A DNA stretch of 64,000 bases, from contig DATMTS010000115.1 of the NCBI GenBank assembly GCA_035564555.1, positions 22,899-86,898 on the forward strand, written 5' to 3'. The notes under the pieces were generated by a model, which made no database searches, was not told the origin of the DNA, and saw nothing but the letters and a program-made list of their open reading frames with translations. This DNA comes from DATMTS01 sp035564555. GTDB taxonomy: Bacteria > Actinomycetota > Actinomycetes > Actinomycetales > Microbacteriaceae. Below are positions 1-8,020 of this stretch, in pieces. The position numbers and the translations under genes are program-made. Positions within the stretch are counted from its first letter, which is position 1. Every line of letters begins with the position of its first letter.

Positions 1-1772
1 TCACCGCGCCCGACGGCATCCTCGCGATCCTCGCGCACTCCGTGATCGCCGACGATCTCGGCGCCGCGCGGGCCGCGTGGCGTGCACTCGCCGCGACCGC
101 GCAGCTCACCGTCATCACCCGCGCCGGCGATGTGCTCACCGAACGCGTGCTGCGGGGCGGGTCGGGAGCTGGTCAGAGCAAGCTCGAGCTCGTGGCCGAA
201 CGAGATGCGGCCGGTCATCGGCTCGAGGAGGTCACCTCGCACCTGGAGCGCGCCCGGTTCGCGCTCGCGGAGCAGCGCGGCGCCCTGCAGAGCGCCAAGC
301 AGCAGTCGACGGCGGCGCTCTCCGCGCTGCGCGAGTTCGACTCCCGGCTTGCGGCTCAGGCCGAGAAGCTCAGCCGGCTCAAGGTGCAGGTGGAGACCTC
401 GGCCGCAGAGTCGGAGCGGTTGAGCAGCGCGATCGACGTCGCTGCGGAGCGGGTGGCCGAGGCGCAGGCCGCGGCCGAGAAGGCCAAGAACGCTCTGGAG
501 ACCGCCCGTTCGCGGCCGCGGCCGATTCTCGACGTGAGCGCGCGCGACGGTCTGCTGGCCGAGCTCGAAGCGGCCCGCGAGGCGGAGATCGAGGCACGTC
601 TCGCGGTCGAGACCGCCAAGGAGCGCGTGCGGGCCGAGCAGGAACGCGGTCGTTCCCTCGTGGCGCGCAGGGAGGCCGAGCGGGCCGCCGCCGAGCAGGC
701 TGCACGCCGTGCCGTGGTCCGCAGGCATCAGACGGATGCCGCCAACCGCGTCATCGCCGCGCTGCCGGCTGTGCTGGACTCCGCGGCCGCCTCCGCGACC
801 CAGGCTCGCGTCGAGCTCGCGACGGCCGAGGCGGAGAGGGCGAGCCAGAACGAGGAGCTGACCGGGCTTCGCCGCGATGAAAGCGCCCTCCGCGAGCGGC
901 TGCAGGCGATTAGTGAGAACGTGCACGGCCTGGAGCTGCAGATCTATGAGAAGAAGCTGCACCTCTCGGGGCTGCTCGAGCGCGCCGGAAGCGAGCTCGG
1001 GCTGGTCGAAGACGTGCTCATCGCCGAGTACGGGCCGCAGGTGCCGGTGCCCGCCGACAGCGGATCGGAGGTCGACGGCGGCTCCGAGGTGCCGACCGTG
1101 CCCTTCGACCGTGCCGACCAACGACGTCGGCTCGATCGTGCCGAACGCAAACTCGCGCAACTCGGCCGGGTCAACCCGCTCGCGCTGGAGGAGTTCGCGG
1201 CTCTGGAGCAACGGCACAAGTTCCTCACCGAACAACTCAGCGATCTGACGAACACGCGCAAAGATCTGCTCACCATAATCGAGGAGATCGACGGCAAGAT
1301 GCAGTCGATCTTCTCCGCCGCCTTCGAAGACACGCGTGCCGCGTTCGCCGAGGTCTTCCCGGTGCTGTTCCCGGGCGGAAGCGGCAGCATCCGGTTGACC
1401 GATCCGGAGAACCTGCTCACGACGGGCATCGAGGTGTCCGTGAAGCCGGCCGGCAAGAAGATCGAACGGCTCTCCCTGCTCTCTGGCGGAGAACGCTCGC
1501 TCGCCGCCGTGGCACTGCTGATCGCGATCTTCAAGGCGCGACCGAGCCCGTTCTACATCATGGACGAGGTGGAGGCCGCGCTGGACGATGCCAACCTCGG
1601 GCGTCTGCTCACGGTTCTCGAGGAGCTGCGCGAGTCGAGCCAGCTGATCGTCATCACCCACCAGAAGCGCACGATGGAGATCGCCGACGCCCTCTACGGC
1701 GTCTCGATGCGCCAGGACGGCGTCTCGGCGGTCGTCGGGCAGCGGGTCGCGGTCGACGAGGGCGCGGCGTAG
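1..1772 (+). CDS. smc: Chromosome segregation ATPase SMC, 3' part only
   Basis: SMC ATPase that compacts and separates chromosomes with ScpA/ScpB. The gene begins left of the window; the first complete codon is at base 3 and 589 residues are visible. The first ~50 residues look like the end of the hinge (TVITRAGDVLTER). A long Ala/Glu/Arg-rich coiled coil follows to about residue 420, then the C-terminal half of the ATPase head with the ABC signature LLSGGERSLAA (near base 1480) and Walker B FYIMDEVEAALDD (near base 1555), followed by a conserved VITHQKRTMEIAD switch. The N-terminal Walker A half is outside the window. It lies just upstream of ftsY, a usual actinobacterial order. A GTG at base 42 is only an internal codon. 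Confidence 0.95.
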   Translation, partial: TAPDGILAILAHSVIADDLGAARAAWRALAATAQLTVITRAGDVLTERVLRGGSGAGQSKLELVAERDAAGHRLEEVTSHLERARFALAEQRGALQSAKQQSTAALSALREFDSRLAAQAEKLSRLKVQVETSAAESERLSSAIDVAAERVAEAQAAAEKAKNALETARSRPRPILDVSARDGLLAELEAAREAEIEARLAVETAKERVRAEQERGRSLVARREAERAAAEQAARRAVVRRHQTDAANRVIAALPAVLDSAAASATQARVELATAEAERASQNEELTGLRRDESALRERLQAISENVHGLELQIYEKKLHLSGLLERAGSELGLVEDVLIAEYGPQVPVPADSGSEVDGGSEVPTVPFDRADQRRRLDRAERKLAQLGRVNPLALEEFAALEQRHKFLTEQLSDLTNTRKDLLTIIEEIDGKMQSIFSAAFEDTRAAFAEVFPVLFPGGSGSIRLTDPENLLTTGIEVSVKPAGKKIERLSLLSGGERSLAAVALLIAIFKARPSPFYIMDEVEAALDDANLGRLLTVLEELRESSQLIVITHQKRTMEIADALYGVSMRQDGVSAVVGQRVAVDEGAA

Positions 1773-1839
1773 GTCGCCGACCCGCGACCCAACCAGCGCA
1801 CCCCACCCAGTCCGCGTGGCCTGGCCCTCGTACGGCGCA

Positions 1840-1905
1840 ACGGAACCACCTTTGTGCATCGGAACCGGGAACGTTCCTGGTTCGCATGCACAAAGGTGGT
1901 TCCGT
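1840..1905. repeat. 66-bp near-perfect palindrome between smc and ftsY
   Basis: The outer 20 bases (1840-1859, ACGGAACCACCTTTGTGCAT) are matched exactly by the reverse complement at 1886-1905. The inner part continues as GAACC-x-GGAACGTTCC symmetry around AACGTT (centre 1872/1873), with only three mismatched base pairs per half. As RNA it would form a very long hairpin behind smc. There is no T-run after it, so it is not a classic intrinsic terminator; it could be an intergenic palindromic repeat element. Confidence 0.8.
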
Positions 1906-1933
1906 CGACAGGAAGCTGGTGGCGCGGGCGCGT

Positions 1934-1999
1934 GGGCGGACCCGGGCGCGGGCAGGCAGGCGGGCGGACCCGGGCGGGCGCAGGCAGGCAGGCGGGCGG
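1934..1999. repeat. G-rich imperfect tandem repeat upstream of ftsY
   Basis: Two imperfect copies of about 28-32 bases (each GGGCGGACCCGGGCG followed by GGCAGG iterations) plus the start of a third run from 1934 to about 1999. The top strand is very G-rich. It lies between the smc palindrome and the ftsY -10 element. No protein-coding role is visible. Confidence 0.6.
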
Positions 2000-2024
2000 C
2001 GACCGATCGGGGATGCCTTCCGTC

Positions 2025-2030
2025 TACGCT
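2025..2030 (+). promoter_or_regulatory. Putative -10 hexamer of ftsY (leaderless type)
   Basis: TACGCT stands six bases before the ftsY ATG. With transcription starting at the A of the ATG, the mRNA would be leaderless. No Shine-Dalgarno sequence is present before the ATG, which agrees. Confidence 0.5.
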
Positions 2031-2036
2031 TGAGAC

Positions 2037-2909
2037 ATGGCTGAACGTTCCTGGTCGCTCACGGGCGCGCTACGCGGCATGTTCGCGAAGAAGACGATCG
2101 ATGACGACACGTGGGACGATCTTGAGACGGCGCTCATCACCGCGGATTTCGGTCCGGATGTCACCGAGGCGATCGTCGATGATCTGCGCGAGAAGGTCGA
2201 GCGTTATCGCACGACCGACCCCGCCGATCTGCAGCGGATGCTTCGCGAGGGCATCGAGGAGCGGCTGGCGAAGCTCGACCCGACCCTCCGGCTGACCGAA
2301 CGCCCCGCGGTGGTGCTCGTGGTCGGCGTCAACGGCGTCGGCAAGACGACGACGATCGGCAAGTTCGCCAGGTTCTTGCGCAACTACGACCGCACCGTCG
2401 TCGTGGGCGCGGCCGATACGTTCCGCGCGGCGGCCGTGGAACAGCTCGCCACCTGGGCCGAACGCGCCGGCGCGCAGATCGTGCGCCCTCAGCAGCAGGG
2501 GCAGGATCCGGCATCCGTCGCGTTCCAGACCATCGAGTTCGCCAAGCAGCACGGCACCGAGATCGTGATCATCGACACGGCGGGCCGGCTGCACACCAAG
2601 GGCGGGCTGATGGACGAGCTCTCCAAGATCAAGCGCGTCGTCGAGAAGCAGGCGCCGATCGCCGAGGTGCTGCTCGTGCTGGATGCGACGACCGGCCAGA
2701 ACGGACTCATGCAGGCCCAGGCGTTCATCGAGCACGCCGGTGTGACGGGGCTGGTTCTGACCAAGCTCGACGGGTCGGCCAAGGGCGGATTCGTGCTGGC
2801 CGTGCAGGAGAAGACGGGACTGCCCATCAAGCTCGTCGGCCAGGGCGAGAGCATCGGCGACCTGACGGGCTTCACGCCGCACGTGTTCGCGCAGCAACTG
2901 GTCGGGTGA
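2037..2909 (+). CDS. ftsY: Signal recognition particle receptor FtsY
   Basis: GTPase docking the SRP-ribosome complex at the membrane for co-translational insertion, partner of Ffh encoded 1.5 kb downstream. The 290-residue protein has the short N-terminal helical domain (residues ~1-80) and the NG GTPase domain: G1 GVNGVGKTTTIGKFAR (~100), DTFRAAAVEQL, G3 DTAGRLHTKGGLMDEL (~180), G4 TKLDGSAKGG (~240) and the closing GIGESIGDLTGF-like segment. The acidic N-terminal A domain of E. coli FtsY is absent, as is common in Actinobacteria. The ATG is chosen because the protein starts at the usual place and a -10 hexamer lies six bases upstream. Confidence 0.97.
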   Translation: MAERSWSLTGALRGMFAKKTIDDDTWDDLETALITADFGPDVTEAIVDDLREKVERYRTTDPADLQRMLREGIEERLAKLDPTLRLTERPAVVLVVGVNGVGKTTTIGKFARFLRNYDRTVVVGAADTFRAAAVEQLATWAERAGAQIVRPQQQGQDPASVAFQTIEFAKQHGTEIVIIDTAGRLHTKGGLMDELSKIKRVVEKQAPIAEVLLVLDATTGQNGLMQAQAFIEHAGVTGLVLTKLDGSAKGGFVLAVQEKTGLPIKLVGQGESIGDLTGFTPHVFAQQLVG

Positions 2910-2912
2910 GGC

Positions 2913-3353
2913 ATGACGCCGGAGGAGCTGCAGACGCTGACGTACCTGCGGCGGGCCCGTGACCTGATCGACCGCGAGTACGACCGGCCGCTGGATGTTC
3001 CGACGATGGCGGCGCACGCCCTGATGTCGCCCGCGCACTTCTCACGCCTCTTCCGCGCCGCATACGGTGAGACGCCGTACAACTACCTCATGACCCGTCG
3101 GATCGAACGGGCGATGGCCCTGTTGCGGGCTGGGGTGAGCGTGACGGATGCCTGCACTGCGGTGGGTGCGACGTCACTGGGATCGTTCAGCGCATCCTTC
3201 ACCCAGATCGTCGGGGAGACGCCGACGGCCTATCGTGCGCGCGAGCACACCGCGGTCGAGGCGATGCCCGAATGCATCGCGCGCTTGCAGACCCGGCCGT
3301 TGGGCCGCACATCGAGCAGAATCCGAGAAGCGACGGCCTCGGGCGCGGTCTAG
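2913..3353 (+). CDS. AraC-family helix-turn-helix transcriptional regulator
   Basis: A 146-residue DNA-binding protein consisting almost only of the two-helix-turn-helix AraC/XylS domain (residues ~10-110; LDVPTMAAHALMSPAHFSRLF in helix region 1 and SFSASFTQIVGETPTAYR at the family's C-terminal signature). It has no recognisable ligand-binding domain, only a ~35-residue tail. It begins 3 bases after the ftsY stop and is followed by a VOC-fold protein; a stand-alone AraC domain next to a glyoxalase-like gene is a common actinobacterial pair. It probably regulates that neighbour; the ligand is unknown. Confidence 0.85.
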   Translation: MTPEELQTLTYLRRARDLIDREYDRPLDVPTMAAHALMSPAHFSRLFRAAYGETPYNYLMTRRIERAMALLRAGVSVTDACTAVGATSLGSFSASFTQIVGETPTAYRAREHTAVEAMPECIARLQTRPLGRTSSRIREATASGAV

Positions 3354-3356
3354 CGT
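3351..3356 (+). promoter_or_regulatory. Putative -10 hexamer of the VOC gene (leaderless type)
   Basis: TAGCGT overlaps the stop codon of the AraC-type gene and stands seven bases before the ATG at 3364. It favours that ATG over the in-frame GTG at 3358. Confidence 0.5.
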
Positions 3357-3363
3357 TGTGCGC

Positions 3364-3768
3364 ATGACCATCGCACTGCACTTCACTCACATCACCGTCA
3401 ACGACGTCGACGAGGCGATCGCGTTCTACCGCGACGCCCTCGGCCTCGAGGTTCGCAATGACGTGGCATCTGGCGGCTTCCGCTGGGTCACCCTCGGCAG
3501 CCCCGACCAGCCGGTCGTCGAACTCGTACTCTCGCAACCGCACGCCGGACGCTCGCAGCAAGACGGCGACGCCCTGCAGGAACTTCTCACCAAGGGAGTG
3601 CTGTCTCAGTACGTGTTCGTCACCGACGACGTGGACGGCATGTTCGAGCGCATCCGCACGACTGGTGCCGAGGTCTTGCAGGAGCCCGCTGATCAGCCAT
3701 GGGGGCCACGCGACTGCGCGTTCCGAGACCCGTCCGGCAACACGGTGCGCATCTCAGCACAGGCGTGA
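3364..3768 (+). CDS. VOC-family (glyoxalase/bleomycin-resistance fold) protein
   Basis: A single-domain protein of 134 residues with the paired beta-alpha-beta-beta-beta modules of the vicinal oxygen chelate superfamily: FTHITVNDVDEAIAFYRDALGLEV at the N-terminus with candidate metal ligand His (HITV), and YVFVTDDVDGMFERI plus CAFRDPSGNTVRI with the typical DPxGN near the end. Superfamily members are metal-dependent lyases, dioxygenases or drug-binding proteins; the sequence does not fix the substrate. It is paired with the AraC-type regulator upstream. Confidence 0.85.
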   Translation: MTIALHFTHITVNDVDEAIAFYRDALGLEVRNDVASGGFRWVTLGSPDQPVVELVLSQPHAGRSQQDGDALQELLTKGVLSQYVFVTDDVDGMFERIRTTGAEVLQEPADQPWGPRDCAFRDPSGNTVRISAQA

Positions 3769-3785
3769 CCGGTCGGCGGGCCCGT

Positions 3786-3791
3786 TAGGCT
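3786..3791 (+). promoter_or_regulatory. Putative -10 hexamer of the DUF2004 gene (leaderless type)
   Basis: TAGGCT lies six bases before the ATG at 3798, with no Shine-Dalgarno sequence. Confidence 0.45.
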
Positions 3792-3797
3792 CGTGTC

Positions 3798-4298
3798 ATG
3801 GCCATCGAGCACGACTTCTTCGGGATCCTCGACGACGACGCCTCGGGTGGACTCTATTGGGAGGACACGGTCGAGCTCGCTGACCAGGCGGTAGAGGTCG
3901 AACTGTTCGCGAACGACGAGACGTCCGTCTCCGAGGCGTCGCTCGACCAGGCCGCGACGGTGATCCGGTCGATGGAGGGCTTGGATGCCCGCGCCCGCGA
4001 CGCGCTCATCGCGCAGCTCAGCGAGCGAGAGTCGGTCACGACTCGGTACATCGACAACAGTGTCGACCAACTCGGCGAGAGCCTGCTCGACCTTCTGGTG
4101 CACAACTCCGGTGACATCCCGATGGACGTGCTGCGCTCATTGCAACTCGTGCACATCGTGCTTTACCCGGAGCGCGACGGGGCCGACGAGGCCTTCGCCA
4201 CTTTCGACTACTCGATCGACCCCGACGAGACCGACGCCGTGCTGACCGTCGGCTTCGACGACCGCGGCGACGTCGTCGCGATCGACACCGGCGAGTAG
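3798..4298 (+). CDS. DUF2004 domain-containing protein
   Basis: A 166-residue acidic soluble protein of the DUF2004 type. Visible features are the N-terminal EHDFFGILDDD and WEDTVELADQAVEVELFA segments, a helical middle and a C-terminal beta part (HIVLYPERDG, DAVLTVGFDDRGDVVAIDTG). No catalytic motif, signal peptide or membrane segment is present. Members are found in Actinobacteria and elsewhere without an assigned function. It lies alone between the VOC gene and ffh, probably with its own leaderless promoter. Confidence 0.7.
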   Translation: MAIEHDFFGILDDDASGGLYWEDTVELADQAVEVELFANDETSVSEASLDQAATVIRSMEGLDARARDALIAQLSERESVTTRYIDNSVDQLGESLLDLLVHNSGDIPMDVLRSLQLVHIVLYPERDGADEAFATFDYSIDPDETDAVLTVGFDDRGDVVAIDTGE

Positions 4299-4357
4299 GC
4301 GCACGAGGCCGCCGCCGGTCGATGCCCGTCGGCCAGGATCGGGCCGGTAGGTCACGT

Positions 4358-4363
4358 TACGAT
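4358..4363 (+). promoter_or_regulatory. Putative -10 hexamer of ffh
   Basis: TACGAT ends nine bases before the ffh ATG, which predicts a 5' leader of only about two or three bases. No Shine-Dalgarno sequence is visible. Confidence 0.4.
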
Positions 4364-4372
4364 TGACTCACC

Positions 4373-5950
4373 ATGGCTACCTTCGGAACCCTGTCTGATC
4401 GGCTCACCGACACCTTCAAGAACCTTCGCACCAAGGGCAAACTCTCGGCCTCGGACGTCGACGGCACGGTGCGGGAGATCCGGCGTGCTCTGCTCGATGC
4501 CGACGTCGCCCTCGACGTCGTCAAGCAGTTCACCGCGACGGTGCGCGAGCGCGCGCTCGGTGACGAGGTCAACAAGGCGCTGAACCCCGCCCAGCAGGTC
4601 GTGCAGATCGTCAACGAGGAGCTCGTCGGCATCCTGGGCGGAGCGCAGCGGCGGTTGCAGTTCGCGAAGAACCCGCCCACCGTGATCATGCTCGCCGGCC
4701 TGCAGGGCGCCGGCAAGACGACGCTTGCCGGCAAGCTCGCCAAGTGGCTCAAGAAAGACGGGCACACGCCGATGCTCGTCGCGGCCGACCTGCAGCGGCC
4801 GAACGCGGTCACCCAGTTGCAGATCGTGGGGGAGCAGGCCGGGGTCCCGGTGTTCGCTCCGGAGCCGGGCAACGGCGTCGGCGATCCCGTGAAGGTCGCC
4901 AAGGATGCGCTCCGGCAGGCGGAGCGGCAGCAGTACGACACCGTCATCATCGACACCGCCGGTCGGTTGGGTGTCGACGCCGAGCTGATGAAGCAGGCCG
5001 CCGACATCCGCAAGGCGACCGAGCCCGACGAGGTGTTGTTCGTGATCGACGCCATGATCGGTCAGGACGCGGTCGCGACGGCGAAGGCGTTCCAAGACGG
5101 CGTCGACTTCACCGGCGTCGTGCTGTCCAAGCTCGATGGCGACGCACGCGGCGGTGCCGCATTGTCGGTGGCATCCATCACGGGGCGGCCGATCATCTTC
5201 GCGTCCACCGGGGAGGGCCTCGACGACTTCGAGCCGTTCCACCCGGACCGGATGGCCAGCCGCATCCTCGACCTGGGCGATGTGCTCACCCTCATCGAGC
5301 AGGCGCAGGCCGCATTCGACGAGGAGGAGGCGCGTGCGGTCGCGGAGAAGTTCGCGACCGACACGTTCACGCTCGACGACTTCCTCAAGCAGATGCAGCA
5401 ATTGCGCAACATGGGCTCGATCAAGAAGATGATGGGCATGCTGCCCGGCGCCGGCGCCATGAAACAGCAGCTCGACAACTTCGACGAGAAGGAGATCGTG
5501 CGCACCGAAGCGATTATCCAGTCGATGACGAAGGCGGAGCGCACCAATCCGAAGCTGTTGAACGGCTCGCGCCGGCTGCGGATCGCGAAGGGCTCCGGCA
5601 TGACCGTGACCGACGTCAATCAGCTGGTGATGCGATTCGAGCAGGCCTCGAAGATGATGAAGACCGTCGCCAAGGGCGGCATGCCGAACGTTCCGGGCAT
5701 GGGACCGGTGCCCGGTGCGGGCTTCGCCGGCGGTCGCGGTAAGAAGAACGTGAAGAAGAAGAGCGGTTCGCGCTCGGGCAATCCGGCGAAGCGCGCTGCC
5801 GAGAACGCGGCGCTCGCCGGCGGTGCGAAACCGGGCGGCGCCGACGTGGGCTCGGGAAGCGGGTTCGGCCTCGGCGGCTCCAAGCCCGCCGCACAGGGCA
5901 CCCCGTCGCCCGAAGAGCTCGAGACCTTGCAGAGGTTCCTCGGCCGCTGA
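4373..5950 (+). CDS. ffh: Signal recognition particle GTPase Ffh (SRP54)
   Basis: SRP GTPase that binds signal sequences on nascent chains together with 4.5S RNA and docks to FtsY. The 525-residue protein shows the N domain, the G domain with G1 GLQGAGKTTLAGKLA (~107), DLQRPNAVTQL, DTAGRLGVDAELMKQ (~190) and SKLDGDARGGAAL (~247), then the Met-rich M domain (MQQLRNMGSIKKMMGMLPG; GSGMTVTDVNQLVMRF). A ~75-residue Gly/Ala/Ser/Lys-rich tail follows (GGRGKKNVKKK...), ending in PEELETLQRFLGR. The stop codon lies in a 13-bp tandem duplication. The SRP RNA gene is not in this window. Confidence 0.97.
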   Translation: MATFGTLSDRLTDTFKNLRTKGKLSASDVDGTVREIRRALLDADVALDVVKQFTATVRERALGDEVNKALNPAQQVVQIVNEELVGILGGAQRRLQFAKNPPTVIMLAGLQGAGKTTLAGKLAKWLKKDGHTPMLVAADLQRPNAVTQLQIVGEQAGVPVFAPEPGNGVGDPVKVAKDALRQAERQQYDTVIIDTAGRLGVDAELMKQAADIRKATEPDEVLFVIDAMIGQDAVATAKAFQDGVDFTGVVLSKLDGDARGGAALSVASITGRPIIFASTGEGLDDFEPFHPDRMASRILDLGDVLTLIEQAQAAFDEEEARAVAEKFATDTFTLDDFLKQMQQLRNMGSIKKMMGMLPGAGAMKQQLDNFDEKEIVRTEAIIQSMTKAERTNPKLLNGSRRLRIAKGSGMTVTDVNQLVMRFEQASKMMKTVAKGGMPNVPGMGPVPGAGFAGGRGKKNVKKKSGSRSGNPAKRAAENAALAGGAKPGGADVGSGSGFGLGGSKPAAQGTPSPEELETLQRFLGR

Positions 5951-5968
5951 TCGAGGCCGCTGATCGAG
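5942..5968. repeat. 13-bp tandem duplication over the ffh stop codon
   Basis: GGCCGCTGATCGA occurs twice back to back (5942-5954 and 5955-5967), duplicating the last two codons and the stop of ffh. It separates ffh from the convergent ligase gene. Confidence 0.75.
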
Positions 5969-5971
5969 CGC

Positions 5972-7111
5972 TCAGCCGGTCTCGAGCCCCTGCCGCAGTT
6001 CGCGGGTCAGCGACGAGACGACGGCCTGCAGGCTGCCGCCGTTCTGCTCCGCGACACGCAACTGCCGCTGGTAGCTGGCACCGCGTTCGAGCACGAGATT
6101 CACCTGGTCGAGCTCGTTCTCGCAGTGCAGTTGTCGTGCGACCGGTGCAAGCTCGTCGAGGAGTCTTCGCACCTCCTGAACCACGTGGCTCTCGGAGCCG
6201 CCGGGATCGACGATGATGTCGGCATCCATGCCATAGCGCGCCGCTCGCCACTTGTTCTCACGCACGAACCAGGGTTGCAGGGTGACCGGCTCCCTGCCTG
6301 CATCGAGGTCGGCCGACATGCGTTCGACCAGACAATGGATCAGCGCCGCGACCGCACCGATCTCCTCCGATGTGGAGAGACCGTCGCACGCGCGCATCTC
6401 CACGGTGCCCCAGTGCGGTGACGGGCGCACGTCCCAGCGCACCTCGGTGTAGTCGCGGACGATGTTGGTCGTCACGAGGTCCTGAACGTATTCCTCGTAG
6501 TTCGCCCACGATCCGAACTGCCAGGGAAGACCCGCCGTGGGCAGTTGCTGGAACATCAGCGCCCGGTTGGAGGCGTAGCCGGTCGCCGCTCCGGCCCAGA
6601 ACGGACTGGATGCCGATAACGCCTGCAGGTGCGGGTAGTAGGTGAGCAGACCGTTGACGATCGGCAGAACCTTGTCGCGCTCCTCGATTCCGACGTGCAC
6701 GTGCACGCCCCAGATCATCATCTGCCTGCCCCACCACTGGGTGCGCTCGAGCAGGTGATCGTAGCGTTCCGACTTCGTCGACTTCTGGTCGTACCACTGT
6801 GCGAACGGGTGCGTGCCCGCGCACATCAGTTCGACGCCCATCGGGTCGGTCACGCTCTGCGCTTCCTCGATCAGCTCCCGGAGGTCGGCGACGGCGTCCG
6901 CGACCCTGGTGTGCACCCGGCTGACGAGTTCGATCGTGTTCAGCAACAGCTCGTGGGTGATCTGCGGATGTTCGCTGCCGTCCGGCTGCGCGAGCGCGCC
7001 GAGCACCTCCTCGGCTCGGTGCACGAGATCGCCGGTGTCGCGGCTGACCAGAGCGAGCTCCCATTCGATTCCGACCGTGGATCGTTCGGACTTCGCGAAA
7101 TCGATCTGCAC
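5972..7111 (-). CDS. Carboxylate-amine ligase, YbdK / glutamate-cysteine ligase type 2 family
   Basis: ATP-grasp-like carboxylate-amine ligase of 379 residues (COG2170 type). Family members ligate glutamate to an amine; E. coli YbdK has weak gamma-glutamylcysteine ligase activity, but in mycothiol-producing Actinobacteria the true substrate is often unknown. Visible motifs: STVGIEWELALV at the N-terminus (active-site Glu pair), GTHPFAQWYDQ, WGVHVHVGIEERDKV in the centre, ASNRALMFQQLPTAGLPWQF, and VEMRACDGLSTSEE. The frame is open 40 codons further upstream, but the GTG at 7111 is preferred: GGGAGG lies seven bases before it and the conserved domain begins six residues later. Convergent with ffh. 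Confidence 0.85.
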   Translation of the reverse strand: MQIDFAKSERSTVGIEWELALVSRDTGDLVHRAEEVLGALAQPDGSEHPQITHELLLNTIELVSRVHTRVADAVADLRELIEEAQSVTDPMGVELMCAGTHPFAQWYDQKSTKSERYDHLLERTQWWGRQMMIWGVHVHVGIEERDKVLPIVNGLLTYYPHLQALSASSPFWAGAATGYASNRALMFQQLPTAGLPWQFGSWANYEEYVQDLVTTNIVRDYTEVRWDVRPSPHWGTVEMRACDGLSTSEEIGAVAALIHCLVERMSADLDAGREPVTLQPWFVRENKWRAARYGMDADIIVDPGGSESHVVQEVRRLLDELAPVARQLHCENELDQVNLVLERGASYQRQLRVAEQNGGSLQAVVSSLTRELRQGLETG

Positions 7112-7217
7112 GGCGCACCTCCCGCCCGGCCGGCTGCGCGGCTTGGCATCACAGTACAGCCGGACGCCTGCCGGGTCACGTGGCCGCGCGAGCGAGGGCG
7201 GGTCGCGTCGGTGGGGA

Positions 7218-7223
7218 TATCGT
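7218..7223 (+). promoter_or_regulatory. Putative -10 hexamer of the DinB-type gene (leaderless)
   Basis: TATCGT lies six bases before the ATG at 7230; no Shine-Dalgarno sequence is visible. Confidence 0.5.
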
Positions 7224-7229
7224 GAGCGC

Positions 7230-7997
7230 ATGGCGACGATGATGACGATCGGCGAGCACGTCGTGGCGATCCGGCGGGCCGCTCAGCTTCTCGGCCGCGA
7301 GGTGCAGCAGGCCGGCGAGGAAGCGCCCGTGCCGAGTTGCCCGGGCTGGGACGCCAGGGCGCTGCTCGCACACATCGTGATGGTGCACGACTGGGCGGGC
7401 TCGCACGTGCGCGGCGAAGGCGGGACGTACTCGCGCAGCCAGACGGAGTTGCGGTCGAGCGGAGATGACCTGTTCGAGCTATTCGATTACGGGGTCACGC
7501 GACTCGTCGACGCCCTGCTCGACGCCCCTGACGACCTCGACGCGATGGTGTTCCTGAAGGATGCCCCGCGCCCGCGCGCGTTCTGGGCGCGCCGGCAGGC
7601 CCACGAGACCACGATCCACTCGATCGACGCGCTCGCGGCCCGCCTTGGACGGCTTCCCTCGACGGCGGAGGCCCAACTGCCGCGCGAACTGGCGCTCGAC
7701 GGAATCGACGAACTGCTGATGGGCTTCGTCCCGAGGGGGAAGTCGCGTTGGCACGTCGAGCGGCCCTTCACCTTGTCGGTGTGCCCGAGCGACAGCGATC
7801 GGCGCTGGCGGCTGCAGATCGACGCGGAGCGCGTTTCGTCGTCCGAGATGGATTCGGCGGACTCGGACGCACGGTTCAGCGGCACGGCCGCGGCGCTCTA
7901 TCTCGGGCTGTGGAACCGAGGCGCCGAGCTCGTCGAAGAAGGATCGGTGCCCGCTCTCGAAATGTGGCGTACTGAGCAGCGCGTGCGTTGGTCGTGA
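7230..7997 (+). CDS. Mycothiol-dependent maleylpyruvate-isomerase-like (DinB/TIGR03083) family protein
   Basis: A 255-residue DinB-fold protein. The N-terminal four-helix bundle contains VPSCPGWDARALLAHIVMVHDW (residues ~32-53) with the conserved PGW and a metal-ligand-type His, and RRQAHETTIHSIDALAARLG (~125), which supplies further His ligands. The C-terminal ~90 residues form a sterol-carrier-like domain (FSGTAAALYLGLWNRG). Characterised members use mycothiol as cofactor or in thiol transfer; the substrate here cannot be read. It begins about 120 bases from the divergent ligase gene and has its own leaderless-type promoter. Confidence 0.8.
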   Translation: MATMMTIGEHVVAIRRAAQLLGREVQQAGEEAPVPSCPGWDARALLAHIVMVHDWAGSHVRGEGGTYSRSQTELRSSGDDLFELFDYGVTRLVDALLDAPDDLDAMVFLKDAPRPRAFWARRQAHETTIHSIDALAARLGRLPSTAEAQLPRELALDGIDELLMGFVPRGKSRWHVERPFTLSVCPSDSDRRWRLQIDAERVSSSEMDSADSDARFSGTAAALYLGLWNRGAELVEEGSVPALEMWRTEQRVRWS

Positions 7998-8020
7998 CAG
8001 GCGTCGCCCGCCCCGCGTCG

